From Spongilla lacustris (taxonomy: Eukaryota; Porifera; Demospongiae; Spongillida; Spongillidae), in the NCBI GenBank assembly GCA_949361645.1, contig OX442417.1, positions 1,004,164 to 1,068,163 of the forward strand: a DNA stretch of 64,000 nt, given 5' to 3'. Every line of letters starts with the position of its first letter. Position 1 is the stretch's first letter. Of the stretch, positions 46,876 through 58,778 are shown in pieces. A model generated the notes under the pieces. That model searched no databases, was not told where the DNA came from, and saw only the letters and a program-made list of their open reading frames with translations. The translations under genes and the position numbers were made by a program.

Positions 46876-46970
46876 TTAAGAACATGTTCCATGACAGTTG
46901 AGGTGATGAGTTCCTTGCGCCCCCTCGAATCAAAAAAGCGTGTCACACATGCCTTTTTTGCTCCACTCAT
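46876..46970 (-). CDS. Candidate first coding exon of the talin-like gene
   Basis: ATG-initiated, 31 codons plus two bases before GTAAAT; reads MSGAKKACVTRFFDSRGRKE and continues ELITSTVMEHVL, which could form the first strands of an F0 ubiquitin-like fold. The phase (two bases left) does not fit the exon at 46629-46714 (needs one left), so a further small exon would be required or this is a chance ORF. Confidence 0.25.
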
Positions 46971-47600
46971 CAGTTCTCGACTACTAAAACATGTATACAT
47001 GCAGAGGCTTGCATGTAGGGCGATATGTGATAGGCGATATATCTTTGTCATATCACATATTTTTTGGTTCATACAAAGGTGCACGAGAATAGACGGAAAT
47101 ATACAATTTACTAAAATTCAGCAGATGCAATTAGTACCATACACGTGCATACTGATACTGTTGCGCAGTGCGTACACATGTGCATGTAGCCAATCAGTGC
47201 CATTTGCATTATGCATGCATGATTGCATTTACTCAACTGTTCTATAGTAAGAGGCTCCATCGTTTTTTTTTTTTCTCGTATATATAACTAGCAATTCTCC
47301 CTCCAAAACTACACCCAAAAAAAAAACGATACTCAAAGCCTCTTCGTGCTTTTTTTTTTAAAAATAGCCTTAACTTTAGACGGTCCTGCTATGCCACGGC
47401 GCAGCAATATAAAAAGTGACCGAGGGGCCGGGGGGGGGGGGGGGGGGGGGTTGCAAATCCCACCTAACCCGGACTGGCCAGACCTTTATAGCCTGGTGAA
47501 TCAGTATAAATACAAAGCAAAACAACTCTAGCTAACAGTTAACGATTTAAAAAGGGAATTAAGATGGGAGTATTATTATTATTATATTAATAATAATACT
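46971..47600. other. Upstream region of the talin-like gene
   Basis: Probable promoter side of the minus-strand talin-like gene. Contains T and A runs at 47262-47272 and 47319-47330, and a 21-bp poly-G at 47430-47450. No ORF of interest. Confidence 0.4.
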
Positions 47601-47603
47601 AGC

Positions 47604-47899
47604 CTTACCCCGTGAAAAATCACGGAAGTGATTCTAATAGAAGTGCAGAATGTTTTTTGTTTTTTTTTTTAACATACAGTAATCGGCGCCCTGTAGCTCC
47701 TGTTGTAATATACGGTTTATACTACGCAACCTATTTAATAGCCCGCGTAGGCAATGAAATTCATGTACGTACATGTACTACTTCCGGTCTGTACGTTCGC
47801 GTTGCTAGTAGTGTTCAAACCCACAATTGTAGACGCTAGGCGCAGTTTATAAATAGGTGGTTACGCGGACGTGCGGACGTTGGAAATTATAGTATTAGA
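47604..47899. mobile_element. Short interspersed element, copy 1 (~296 bp)
   Basis: Starts CTTACCCCGTGAAAAATCAC and ends GGAAATTATAGTATTAGA inside an AT-rich run. CCGTGA/TCACGG form a hairpin at the left end. Non-coding. A second copy follows at 47925. Superfamily unclear; no clear terminal inverted repeat. Confidence 0.6.
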
Positions 47900-47924
47900 T
47901 TATTATATAATATTATATATATAC

Positions 47925-48219
47925 TAGGTCTTACCCCGTGAAAAATCACGGAAGTGATTCTATAAGAAGTGCAGAATGTTTTGTTTTTTTTTCAACATAC
48001 AATCTACCACCTGTTGTAATATACGGTTACTACGCAACCTATTTAATAGCCCGCGTACATGTACTAGGATAAGAATGAACACCAGTCAATTGCCATTGGT
48101 CATTTGTGTGGGAGTGGTCGTTTCTATTGGTTGCTAGGTACGCGTTGCTAGGCGGAGTTTATAAATAGGTGGTTACGCGGACGTACGGACGTACGGACGT
48201 TGGAAATTATAGTATTAGA
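47925..48219. mobile_element. Short interspersed element, copy 2 (~295 bp)
   Basis: Same ends as copy 1 and same orientation, again set in TA/AT runs, with a stretch around 48060-48150 that differs from copy 1. The right end carries tandem CGGACGTA repeats. Confidence 0.6.
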
Positions 48220-49540
48220 GATATAATTATGATTATAATATTATTATAATATTATATAATTATATACATCAACCAACCTATCGACATCCGTTTGATTCGT
48301 AATGAATGCATGTGTCACAATGCCATGCAGGTTACTCATGCGTTCGATTTATTCCACGCCCGAAATGGTTCGTTATGAAACTGCCCCTCTTTATGCCTGC
48401 ATGATATGGATAATAAACAATCAGTGGCGGATCCTGGAAATATGCATTGTGCGTGTGTGTGTGTGTGTGTGTGTGTGGGAGGGGGTTCATGGTAGGGGGT
48501 CACTAATGCAGAGAAGTAGCCCCTCGCTGTCACCAGGCAGTGTTTGGGGAGCGCTATAAGCTCAGGCTAGAAGTGTACGAGTTATTATAATTAACCCCGG
48601 CATGAACTTTCAGTACTCCTAATTATCAACTAGCAGTTTCTGCACGCATTAGATATTTGGCGGCCCTAGGCGAAAAGGGTCGTGGTAACCCATCCATGCA
48701 TCCTATAGGGCCCGAGTGGAACTTCCACAGCGCGTATGCGCGTAATTTGTGTTGTTTATGCATAAAAGGTGTAACATGCAACAACGCGGAACTGAAACCG
48801 CGGGTACACATGGGTACGTATACAGAAGCATGTATACACAACTATATACCGGTATACCAGTAAATAAACAGCGTGTTTACAGATTGTTTGCATGTGCTCG
48901 ATGTGCGTGCATCGTGCATTGCATTCACGCGTATAAATACATAGATACCAATTTGACACTTGTATCTACGGTTCGTGCAACTCTTATATGAAGCGGTGCG
49001 AGTTTAAGAATTAAACGGCAATCAGATGTCAGGGTCTATTAAGCACATGTAATTTAATACATTATCACTCTCGATCTAATGCATGACAATATATACATAT
49101 ATATACATGTATATAATATGTTAAACACTCACATTGACCTTGTGCAGCGCCTGGTGTTTCCCAAATGGTACGGCAGACATCACGAATACTAGTCTTCTTG
49201 CATAGCTATGATGGAATGGTCAAGCGTCGTTACACATAATAGTTATATTAATAGTTGTATTTTTATTTTTATTTTTCCCCACAAGGCATACCTTCAGCGC
49301 CTTTGTGACGCTAGCCGCAACAATTTCAATCTTTAAGACAATGCTTGTGGAAGAGGAGTAATCCATTATATTGTAGCTGCTGAGCCTGAGGCTTATAGGG
49401 CACAGTAGTTGATCGCCTATAAGGCTGTCAGTTCAATTTTGTAACGGAAGCGTTACGTACACGTCAGATAATTTCCTGGCTATAGGATATTCTTTTTTTT
49501 TTTCCCCAAAATTCACAGCTGGGGTCATAGTCGCCAATGA
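48220..49540. other. Intergenic, no gene recognised
   Basis: Holds a (GT)n microsatellite at 48450-48477 and several chance ORFs with no similarity. Nothing else supported. Confidence 0.4.
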
Positions 49541-49653
49541 CTTCCCTGAATTTTGACTCCCCAGTCATTGGTGCCTAGGCATATATGACTCCCGGTCATA
49601 TATGCCTAGGCGTATTTGACTTCCCAATCATTCGAATAACCCCCCCCCCCCCC

Positions 49654-49695
<42 letters not shown>

Positions 49696-50730
49696 CAATG
49701 CACAACCATGAGTCAATCTTGCCTAGGCGCATATGATTCCCGCGGCCGCCTAAGAAAGTGCATGGTTATAGTAAATAACTCCGCATTGGTTTTTCCATCA
49801 TTATGGCCATATTTTCTGGGCAGAGATAGCATGCAAATAAAAGTATTTATGTATCTATATGGTCTGTGTCAGGATATAGAAAATGAATGGACACAAAGAT
49901 AAATAAGATCACAGCCTGCTTGTTACTTACACAGATTGACAATTAAATTTAATGCACAACCATGATTCAATAACATTTATTTTGCTACATGAATCTTCAC
50001 GCAGCTGAAATGGTACCACTGTTGGCATTTGTCAATTGTCACACTGTGTATTCTGGTAGGATTCTAGGCATTTCTGCACTGACTAAACAGTGTACCAAAT
50101 GTTAACAAAGATATTTTTTTGTTCAAATGTCACCTCTCCTAAACAGCTGAGAGATGTTCGTCCCATTCATCATGGCTGCTCTTCATAACTTTAATAAGAC
50201 TTGCTTGCAATGTTAAATTAATGAAATCCATTTGTCTGTGCGTTACGGCATGCATGATATATTTGGCATTGGAACAGTAGGATGCAGCTTAGCATAGTGT
50301 TCTGGCACTTGTTGTGTTGTACTAATATATATTCTAATATCTTCATTTATGTAAAGGTATACATGTTCAATTATCATAATAAATATACTTTCAGTTTTAC
50401 CTTCAATTCCAGCATGGCATGACTCGAGAATGCGACTTTTTTCGTCTTAGCACAAATCCTCCACCAATCCTACGCCTTTCCAACTTGAATTATTTTTTTT
50501 GCATTGGCGCCTTAGATTGTCTTTATCTCCCTTCGCAATGCCCTTAGGATATTGATTCCTACACATAAATACTGAATTCATCCTTATCCATGCGAGCTTG
50601 CTTTCTCACCGCTTCAACAACTGCACGTGGCTTATGGAATTCACGTGGGGACTAGGAGGAATCATTTATACTTTAGGCATAAATGACCGGGGGAGTCATT
50701 TATGCCTGGGAGTCATTTATGCCTCTGACA
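49541..50730. repeat. Region bounded by inverted GGCATAAATGACTCCC-like motifs
   Basis: 49570-49620 has TGCCTAGGCATATATGACTC then CCGGTCATATATGCCTAGGC; 50673-50722 has the inverted theme GGCATAAATGACCGGGGGAG then TCATTTATGCC. These could be subterminal repeats of a ~1.15-kb non-autonomous element. A C-tract broken by one T spans 49640-49693. No ORF of note between. Confidence 0.4.
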
Positions 50731-51081
50731 CCTACCTAGAATATTGCATGGAATTTAGATGAAGCGGTGTTGTTCAGCAATTCCGTTAAAATTTGCTTTA
50801 CTTCATTAAATCAAATCATTAGAAGCTTATTAAAGGCAATTATCTTTCATACATAACGCGATTTGTGATTTTTCTACCTTAGATATGAAATTTAGATTGA
50901 TAACCTTATATGTTCATTTGAAAGCATTATTTGGATTCTTTTGAAAACACCCGGTATATACATGTATATAGCTATTAACATAAATGTACCACTGATGTGA
51001 AAAGGACGCTACAGTGCATAGCATAGTGAAGGGAGAAATTATATGCAAGATTGTGCAGCATATTAATTATATATATATATA
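50731..51081. other. Intergenic, AT-rich
   Basis: I see nothing supported here apart from the TA run that borders element 7. Confidence 0.4.
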
Positions 51082-51903
51082 TGGGACAGTTTCCACGAAA
51101 ATGGCCCTTCGTTTATAAGTATAAAATCATATAAAATTGCTTTGCATTTGAATCGTAATAACTTCCGAATGATTAAGGCTATCAACTTCCTATTTTCAAC
51201 ACTTCATACCACACCGTTTCTCTACGGTAGAATACATTTTGGGGTCTTGCACTTGCTCCGTGCCAAAATTGCAACGTCAGATACCCCACCGGGTTCAAAC
51301 TCAACATAACTTTCTGTAGGAGTTATGAAATCGCTTCAAATTTGGTTTGTAGGTGTAGAGGTCCTATACCTATCGATTTGTTCTGTTCGTTAATTTTTAT
51401 GCCATCCGTTACTGAGATACAGTTGAACAAACTACGTGCACGTTTTCCCGCTTGATTCGCGCCAATGTTATAATCCCCGCCTCCCCATACATTGAGCGGA
51501 ACGTAATTAGCCCAAATCATTGGCGCGAATCGAGCGCGAAAATGGGTACGTAGTTTGTTCAACTGTATCTCCGTAATGGATGGCATAAAAATCAACGAAC
51601 AGAACAAATCGATAGGTATAGGACCTCTCCACCTACAAACCGAATTTGAAGCGATTTCATAACTCCTACAGAAAGTTATGTTGGGTTTGAACCCGGTGGG
51701 GTATCGGACGTTGCAATTCTGGCACGGAGCAAGTGCAAGACCCCAAAATGTATTTTACCGTAGAGAAATGGTGTGGTATGAAGTGTTGACAATAGAAAGT
51801 TGATAGCCTTAACCGTTCGGAAGTTATTACGATTCAAATACATAGCAATTTTATATTATTTTATACTTATAAACGAAGGGCCATTTTCGTGGAAACTGTC
51901 CCA
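51082..51903. mobile_element. Foldback element 7 (822-bp palindromic copy outside the gene)
   Basis: Nearly the same sequence and length as element 2 (tips TGGGACAGTTTCCACGAAAA, next GGCCCTTCGTTTATAA; same centre with CCAATG and GGGGAGGCGGGG), again inside a TA run. Its separate location shows that the 820-bp form moves on its own. Confidence 0.88.
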
Positions 51904-52119
51904 TATATATATATATATGTAGTGTTATATGCATTTTTAAACAAACCATTTTACAGTGCATCGTAGTGTCCTATTTCTGATATTCATTTGCCATGCATTC
52001 ACACATTTTAATAATTTTTGAACATTTGCATATATAAGCTTTGATACATTTATTAATTCACACGCAACATTTTCATAGAAGCACACAATTCAAGTTCAAT
52101 TACAGGAATGATGCGTTAT

Positions 52120-55100
52120 TTAGCTTAAATCGGCATGGTGCTCTTCCATTAGGGGTTCTCGCAGTTCTGAGAATGATTCGGGTAAATCCAATGAATCCAT
52201 TTCTGCTGCAGCAGCTTCCTCCGTAGGCAACAAATTTTCGTTATTTCGCGACACATTGCCGCAATTATAACCTTTCTCCTTCATGACCAACGCTATATGT
52301 GCAATGATGATAGCCACGAAGCACACAAACGCACCTCCAATGCCGACCTGCACGATAGCGTACACTGGAAGGCTCGTTTGTGGACTGGGATCAAATAAAT
52401 ACGTTATTGTGATGGCCAAAAGGTTTAGATGAAAAAATGTTTCTAGTACCAAACAATACGATTTTTTGTATACGGATAGTGAACAAAGCAACAGACAGTA
52501 TAGTAACACACCAATCACTATGCCCAAAAGCCGAACGTTTATTTGTCCGTCGAGGCGAATAACACGTAAAGAGGAAAGCGAACACAAAAACGGTACCGAT
52601 CCTTATAAGGACCCGCATAACAATCGAATAATGGTTTCAGTTTATTTACCCACCCAAGAAACTTCCAATCAGAATGGGACTGCAGGCATGGCAGTAGAAG
52701 AAGAACAATCGTGTATGGAAGGATGAGAATGACCGTGGTAATGATGCCTAAACTGAAGAGAGCTGTATGTTTCAATCCGAAGTACTTTACATTTCCATCG
52801 TAAGTCCACACTAATGGAGTTGTAACGTTCCCAGTATCGATGGTAGTAAAGGAGAATATTATGATGCTGGTGCGCAAAAGAAAGTAGAATTAGAGTAGCT
52901 AGCACAGAAACAGCAGAATTAAAAACCCTCGAATTATATATCGTCACGGATAATCTTCCAGCAAGAATAAGGACTCCAACTAATCCAAATATGTAAGTTG
53001 GAAAAACAAATTGAAGCCATGTTTTACCATAGCTATCCATTCCATTGTAGAAACAAGTTTCTATACCAAAGTCCAGGTTCACCCATGCTGTGAATGTGGA
53101 TATGATCTTGGAATACAAGTAAGCGGGTTGGCTTTGGGGAAGAAATATTGAATCATTGATTCTGATGACGTTGGCGTAAAATATCAGCCCGTTGAGCGTT
53201 CCATTAGATACTGTCATGTTGAGAAGGAAGAGCATTCCAACTAGAGCCACCCCCATCAAAGCAAATGGTATAATTAGAAGCAGATAATGGTCCGTACAAC
53301 TCTTGCATTGAGAGGTTCCGAATGTCACACTTAGTCCCTCCGGGCACTGACCGCATAGGACATTTGTACGACTGTAAGCACATTGGCTGTCAAAATCCAC
53401 TACTGGAACACGCAATTCGTTGTTGCAGTAATCGTATGGGCAATGTTCAATAATCCCAAGAAGAGTATAGTTGTTGCCGTCACTCACGTAGCCTATCCAC
53501 ATGTTTCCATTCTTCAGTACTGTCTGGTCACTGATGTTGCACGTAGAGCCATGTGCAGTGAATAGATTCTCACACACACATGACAGTGATGGATCAAATA
53601 CCTCAACAAATCCAACTGGGCACGGAATTTCCTCTACGTTTAGAACAAGGTTGTCACTCGATTGCGCCAAGAATGATTTCTGTGTGGTAAAATAGAGAGC
53701 AAAGTTATTTTCACCTCCATCTCTATATGAATACATGTCTGGAACCAGGATTTTATATGCGTTGCATGATTTGGATGTTCGAAGAGCGAAAATGAATGTC
53801 AGGCCACCGGATGTTTTGTAGATCAACACTATCCCCGGAACGGGAACATTGTTTGGATCTAGCGCGACAAGGGACAATTCGATCACCTCTCCAGGATATA
53901 AGGTTTTGTTCCCCACCGTTGGACACTCAAAGAACGAACTTGCATTGTTGCAATTACATTGCAAAACCTTAACAGGATCTGACGCGATGTCTGCCGTTGT
54001 GCTATTGTGCGGGGCTATTATTATGTAGCTCTCAAGACTTTTGTCACTACCCGAACGCGAGATATCAGTCTTGTAAGAGCAGGTCGTTTTCCCGCCATAC
54101 AGTACGTTGCCTACCTCGTTAGCCATATTGCCTTCAAAGTATGCAATGGTACAGTGGTCATCAGACGTGTTTGCATTGAAGAAACAATATGGTAGAGGGC
54201 TTATGTCATTGAACGGCACGTCAGAAAAAATGGCGCCTCCAGAAACAAGCGCTGTATTGTAAAGAAACGATGCCTTTGACGTCTCCGGTGACGTGAAGTT
54301 TATCGACGAAAGACCATCCATGTACACGGCACCACCGTTGACCGCAACATTGTTTTTGAATGTTACGTTAGCGCCTTCCTCAAACACAATTGTAGACGAA
54401 TAAAGAGATATAGCTCCTCCGTTAGTGTGGGTTAAAGCGTTGGTAAAGCAAGTTATTCCACTCAACGAAACTACAGAACTCACGGAAAGGATGCTCGAAT
54501 TGTCAAATATGCAACCAACGTATTTGACAACGCCCGCGTGGTTCAAATTAATTGGCGAGTGCAAAAATACACAATCAACGTACGTGGAAGCATTGTAAAA
54601 TAAATTGATTGTTGAGTATAAGAGAGCGCAGTCTCTGAAGAGATTCATGTCTCCGGAATAGCGTGAGCTTGCCAACTGGCAAGTTGGCATAAGCTGAAAG
54701 AGGGGTAGTAATTGGAGTTCTTAAATTGGCATGAAGTACACGACCCTTGAACAGAGCGGTAAGAGGATCCAGAAAATTGGCAAGATGAACAGGTCACGTA
54801 GGAGCCGCCGTATATAGAGTTTTCTATAAACACACACAAACCGCACACGCTGTGTTTCCCACTATATACTGTGTTTAAAAACTGACATTGTTCACAAGAG
54901 CTGCTGGTAGTTATGAAAGTAGACTTTGTAAATTGGCACGATGAGCATAAGTTGTTGGTACCCATGTAAAGGGAGTTTGTGAATTGACAATGCAAGCACG
55001 AACTGAACTGATTCAAGTAGTTTGAGTCAATAAATCGACAGTTTGTGAAGCTGGCGTCATCACGTGTGAATACATTGGAATAACTGAAATCGCTATCAGT

Positions 55101-56302
55101 AACATAGGCATGGTTTGCGTCAAATTCCACAGGATAAAGTATATCGTAATTGCACTGAAATTTCGAGTTGCTGACTACAACGTTTGGCAATGGACCACGA
55201 ATGCCGTCACCCATAATGTAAACTTTAATTCCACCACCGGATCCTATTCCCTTCACGCTGGATATATTGGTGCACGTGAGTACCACACCGCCAGATATTT
55301 CGTTTGAAACCACCAACAGATTAGCTCCAACGGCAGCTTGATTGCGATATGAGACGGAATCCCTTATGCTGACACTCACATCAAATGTCTGCAATATTGC
55401 ACTCACGGTAAGTCCAGTACCGTACATGGAGAGGATATTATGGTAGTAGCAAGTGTAATTTGGAGAGCCTCCGCTCAGTATAGAACCATCGACTCCCAGT
55501 GCAAATACACAGTGGGAAAAATATAAATTGCAAGTACCCGAATTATTTACGTGGCTTGTATACAGAAAGAAAACATTTCCACCAACGAATTCCTCGCATG
55601 ACCCGTGGTTTGTGTACATGGCAGCTTGATTTTCGCATTTGAGATTATAAATACGTTCCTTCCGAAGTTTATTTTTCACAAAATGATTATTCCCGATGAA
55701 CGATGACCTAATGATCCGTGCACATTATGTCCCAGTAGACCGAATCCGGTTCCGTTCTGAATGGAGACTCCATCCATCTGCAGGTTAACGATATTCTGCA
55801 AGAAAAGACTACAATGCGAAAACAAAGCTGAACCGAAAGTTGATCCACAATTGAGAATGCTCAAATTGTAAATACTCAAATTCTGTATATCAGTGAATGC
55901 TAATCCAAAAGCACCGTCGCATTGGATTTGTGCAGAAGACTCGTAATACGTAAAACTTACGTCAGTGTCATAAGAGTCAAAGCCATACTGAAGGACATTC
56001 CTAGAAATATTTCGATACTGAAAAATGACATCATTCGAACCTCTTAATTGGATGTTGATTAGATGACTGAATATGGCGTCATTATTAAGGCGATGCACTC
56101 CTGGTAGAAATATAAACGTGGAAGCCTTCTGGAAAAACAGATCTGAATTATGCGCATAGGTAGTAAGATCGTAGCACGGAACATTGACTTCAGGACACTG
56201 GACGGACATGTTTGGGGTGACGTAATAATTTCGGGTAATTTCACCACTGCACAACGAGCACGAGATATAGAAGGATATAAACAGTTTGAGTAGTTGCTCC
56301 AT
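52120..56302 (-). pseudogene. Beta-helix/multi-span membrane receptor-like protein with four frameshifts
   Basis: Start chosen at M (56302) because it opens a signal peptide (MEQLLKLFISFYISCSLC). Then ~900 residues of parallel beta-helix-like sequence, including ~20-residue Cys repeats (CxxCQFxxSxY) at ~54690-55060 and NGGAVYMDG/GGAIFSD turns; a CGQCPEGLSVTFGTSQCKSC module near 53290-53360; and about seven hydrophobic segments to a cytoplasmic acidic tail (LREPLMEEHHADLS). This architecture belongs to a family I associate with sponge genomes; ligand unknown. The frame shifts by one base near 55711-55722, 54686-54692, 52867-52881 and 52586-52591. Each time similarity and the repeat pattern continue in the next frame. 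So it is either a young pseudogene or an unpolished single-base-deletion assembly. No introns needed. Confidence 0.72.
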
Positions 56303-56639
56303 GCCCGCAAACCTGTCCATCGGGAATACAGTAATATAGTGAAGAAACACCGACAATTAAACACCTATCGAAGAGAGGCTCTGACTTAATTATGCTTGTT
56401 TTCGACATTTGTTAATTGTATTCATGCAAACACGCAGCATTAATGGACTATGAAGGCTAGATGGGACCACAGGGACTGCACGCCGCGGTAATATATTTCA
56501 ATGGATAGTTCAAGTAACAGTTATCCGCCCATAGAAGAACAAAATCACTTGCATGGGGAAAAACAACGCGTTTCTCCGCAACCAATTCAGTTAACACACG
56601 CTAGATGGATTATGTACTAAATACATCACGATTCGTCCC

Positions 56640-57100
56640 ATTATGTATACGAGGTTTTTAATTTCGGCTGTATGCTGCTCTAGTAATCGACTCCCGAAGT
56701 TTTAGCGACCTGCGCATCAAGCACGCGGGCTGGCGAGCTTTGATACTACATGTATATCTTTATGGCGGGACTACTGAATATTTTGCTGATATACGACCGA
56801 CATGCAGAACTCCATAAAATTGCATGCATCCAGACAATTAATTTTAAAAGTGCACATTTCTAGATAACATACATGTACGTTTGGATCCAGGCACACTCAC
56901 AAGCCTTATGCATAGAACTTAAACAACCATAAGCATGCTATATATAACAAAAGTCATAAATTCATTTGATGTGTCATGCTATTGATACATGTTTTCATAG
57001 ACATATGTGCTTTCAGTTATGTAAACTCTCAAATCGACTGTAAACAATTAACTATATAACGAAAGTATACAAGCAAAGAAGTACTACATACCGTATTTGC
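56640..57100. repeat. Diverged direct duplication, copy 1
   Basis: Shares TAGTAATCGACTC, ACTCACAAGCCTTATGCA, ACTCTCAAATCGACTGTAAA and TGCAATGCCATTG-type stretches, in the same order, with 57500-57975, about 0.85 kb away. Roughly 70-75 percent alike by eye. Confidence 0.65.
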
Positions 57101-57109
57101 AATGCCATT

Positions 57110-57260
57110 GGATGTGCTTCGTATAAGCGTCGATCGCGACGATCTTTACAGTTCTAACCGGCTGCCCGTTCAGATTTAAGCCATGTCCCTTGAGCCAAAT
57201 TAGAACAGGAGATATTGAGGAATTACTCAACACAGCAACCCCCTCAAGTACTTAATACGT
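57110..57260 (-). CDS. Lone candidate Ig-like exon
   Basis: Minus-strand frame before a GTATGT donor reads VLEGVAVLSNSSISPVLIWL, KGHGLNLNGQPVRTVKIVAI and DAYTKHIQWHCKY: a W-L-K...V-R-T...W-x-C arrangement reminiscent of part of an immunoglobulin fold. An upstream AG acceptor exists, but I found no partner exons, and the second copy of the duplication does not preserve it. Uncertain. Confidence 0.3.
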
Positions 57261-57499
57261 ACCCCTTTGATAAGGGTCAAAAAGGAGGCCAAATATAAGT
57301 GACTGTTACTCAACTACAGAACTTGTTTGATTATTAACAACAAAATGTTCAATGAATATACTTAAAAATTTCGTGATACAATATCGCGATATAGACGATA
57401 TCGGCATTATCGCGGCAGCACTGGTGTAAACGCAAAATGGGCATGATTTTAAATTATCTCCTTCAGCCATTTTACATCAGTATTGCATTCAGTGTTTAA

Positions 57500-57975
57500 T
57501 ACTGTATACTGGTAATACTGCACTAGTAATCGACTCTGCGAATTAGCGCGCATCATCTACACTGAAGGGTGTGTGTAAGTTTGCAGGTCTGGCGAAAGTC
57601 GATATCTTCAAGGCGGGACTAACATTTTTAAAAATCTTACGACAAAACTCCGTAAAACTGATTGCAACCATGCATGCAATAATCACTTTTAAAAGATTAG
57701 TGTACAATCATACATTTGGAATCCGTGCACACTCACAAGCCTTATGCAAGGCATAACAAAAACTGATAAATAACAAACCCATAAATTCATGTGTCATGTG
57801 ATTGTGTATGTTTCCATAAACACACGTGATTTCTGTTATGTATACTCTCAAATCGACTGTAAACAATTTACTATCATTATAGCGAAAATAGATTTTTTTT
57901 TTTCCCCGTAAGGCTCAATCGTAACGAAAGAAGTCCTGTTGCCCCCTACTTTCTGCAATGCCATTGTATGTGCTT
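57500..57975. repeat. Diverged direct duplication, copy 2
   Basis: Second copy of the 56640-57100 block. Ends at TTCTGCAATGCCATTGTATG, the counterpart of TTTGCAATGCCATTGGATG in copy 1. Confidence 0.65.
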
Positions 57976-58619
57976 CTGCGTGTTGTAGTGCTTCTGCGTG
58001 TTGTATTAGCATTGACCATGAAATTAACTAATTCTCAGCATTACAAATTTCTGGAGTGGGCGCAAGCCATGGCCCATCAGTGGGGCAACGTACAGATCAT
58101 GCATGTATATCGGTGCATCGTGGTAACCGAATCGCTCGATGCAGAGCCACTGGCCCACTGCTGACTATTAAAATGTTCGCTTGCTCTAGTATGAAAAGTG
58201 GATCCCATCAACCTACTCCTTTATACTGTATTCAAAGGAGGTCAAGTAAACATACCAAAACCCAAGTCCACCACTAACGGATAAATCACCCGCCGAAGTC
58301 TTTGCACTAAGCATTGTTAAACCTTTCTCTGTAGTCCCACATTAATAAATTTATGGCTCTGAGTACAGTACGCGTCATTCTGGCCCTTAACTACTATAGG
58401 AGCCGCGGCTAACTATATCTGAACGTGATTCGTTGTTCTGATGCAAGTACTATGTGCAGATGTTTGCGTACGATGCTGATAATTTTCACCATACAAGCAG
58501 TTTCACCATACAAGCAATTTCACCATACAAGCATGCATGCATGGAGCACTAATGCATGTATAATAATGCATGGTACTGAAATATTCTAACACTCTATTGG
58601 CCATTTTGTTTTCTATAGC
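57976..58619. other. Intergenic, no gene recognised
   Basis: A 67-codon plus-strand ORF ending near 58164 lacks similarity. A (TTTCACCATACAAGCA)n triplet lies at 58485-58535. Nothing else supported. Confidence 0.35.
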
Positions 58620-58778
58620 TCAGACTGCAATACTATCGTTCGGTAGAGGAAAACTAGTGGCACTGTGTATCTGGATACTGATCTGTCCGTCCCCAATGGT
58701 GGCGTGTTGCAAACTGCTAGCGTTCTCCCTCAGCAGGTGGAATGATTTAGCACGGTAACGCTTATTGCAAGCAGGTAG
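58620..58778 (-). other. In-frame open extension after the receptor stop codon
   Basis: Directly after TGA at 58779-58781, 52 sense codons follow in the same frame to a TGA at 58620-58622. The stop context is TGA CTA, close to the metazoan readthrough motif UGA-CUA-G. The tail (LPACNKRYRAKSFHLLRENA, later NDSIAV) looks like a cytoplasmic receptor tail with juxtamembrane C and basic residues. Alternative: a 48-bp intron from a weak GTCTTA donor to AATAAG would join the same tail to TM7. Confidence 0.45.

Noticed and set aside
53383..54195. Plus-strand ORFs of 60-64 codons opposite the beta-helix gene
   Set aside because: No similarity; the minus strand carries the conserved protein.
58056..58277. 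73-codon plus-strand ORF upstream of the receptor tail
   Set aside because: No recognisable domain, no neighbouring exons, composition like surrounding intergenic DNA.
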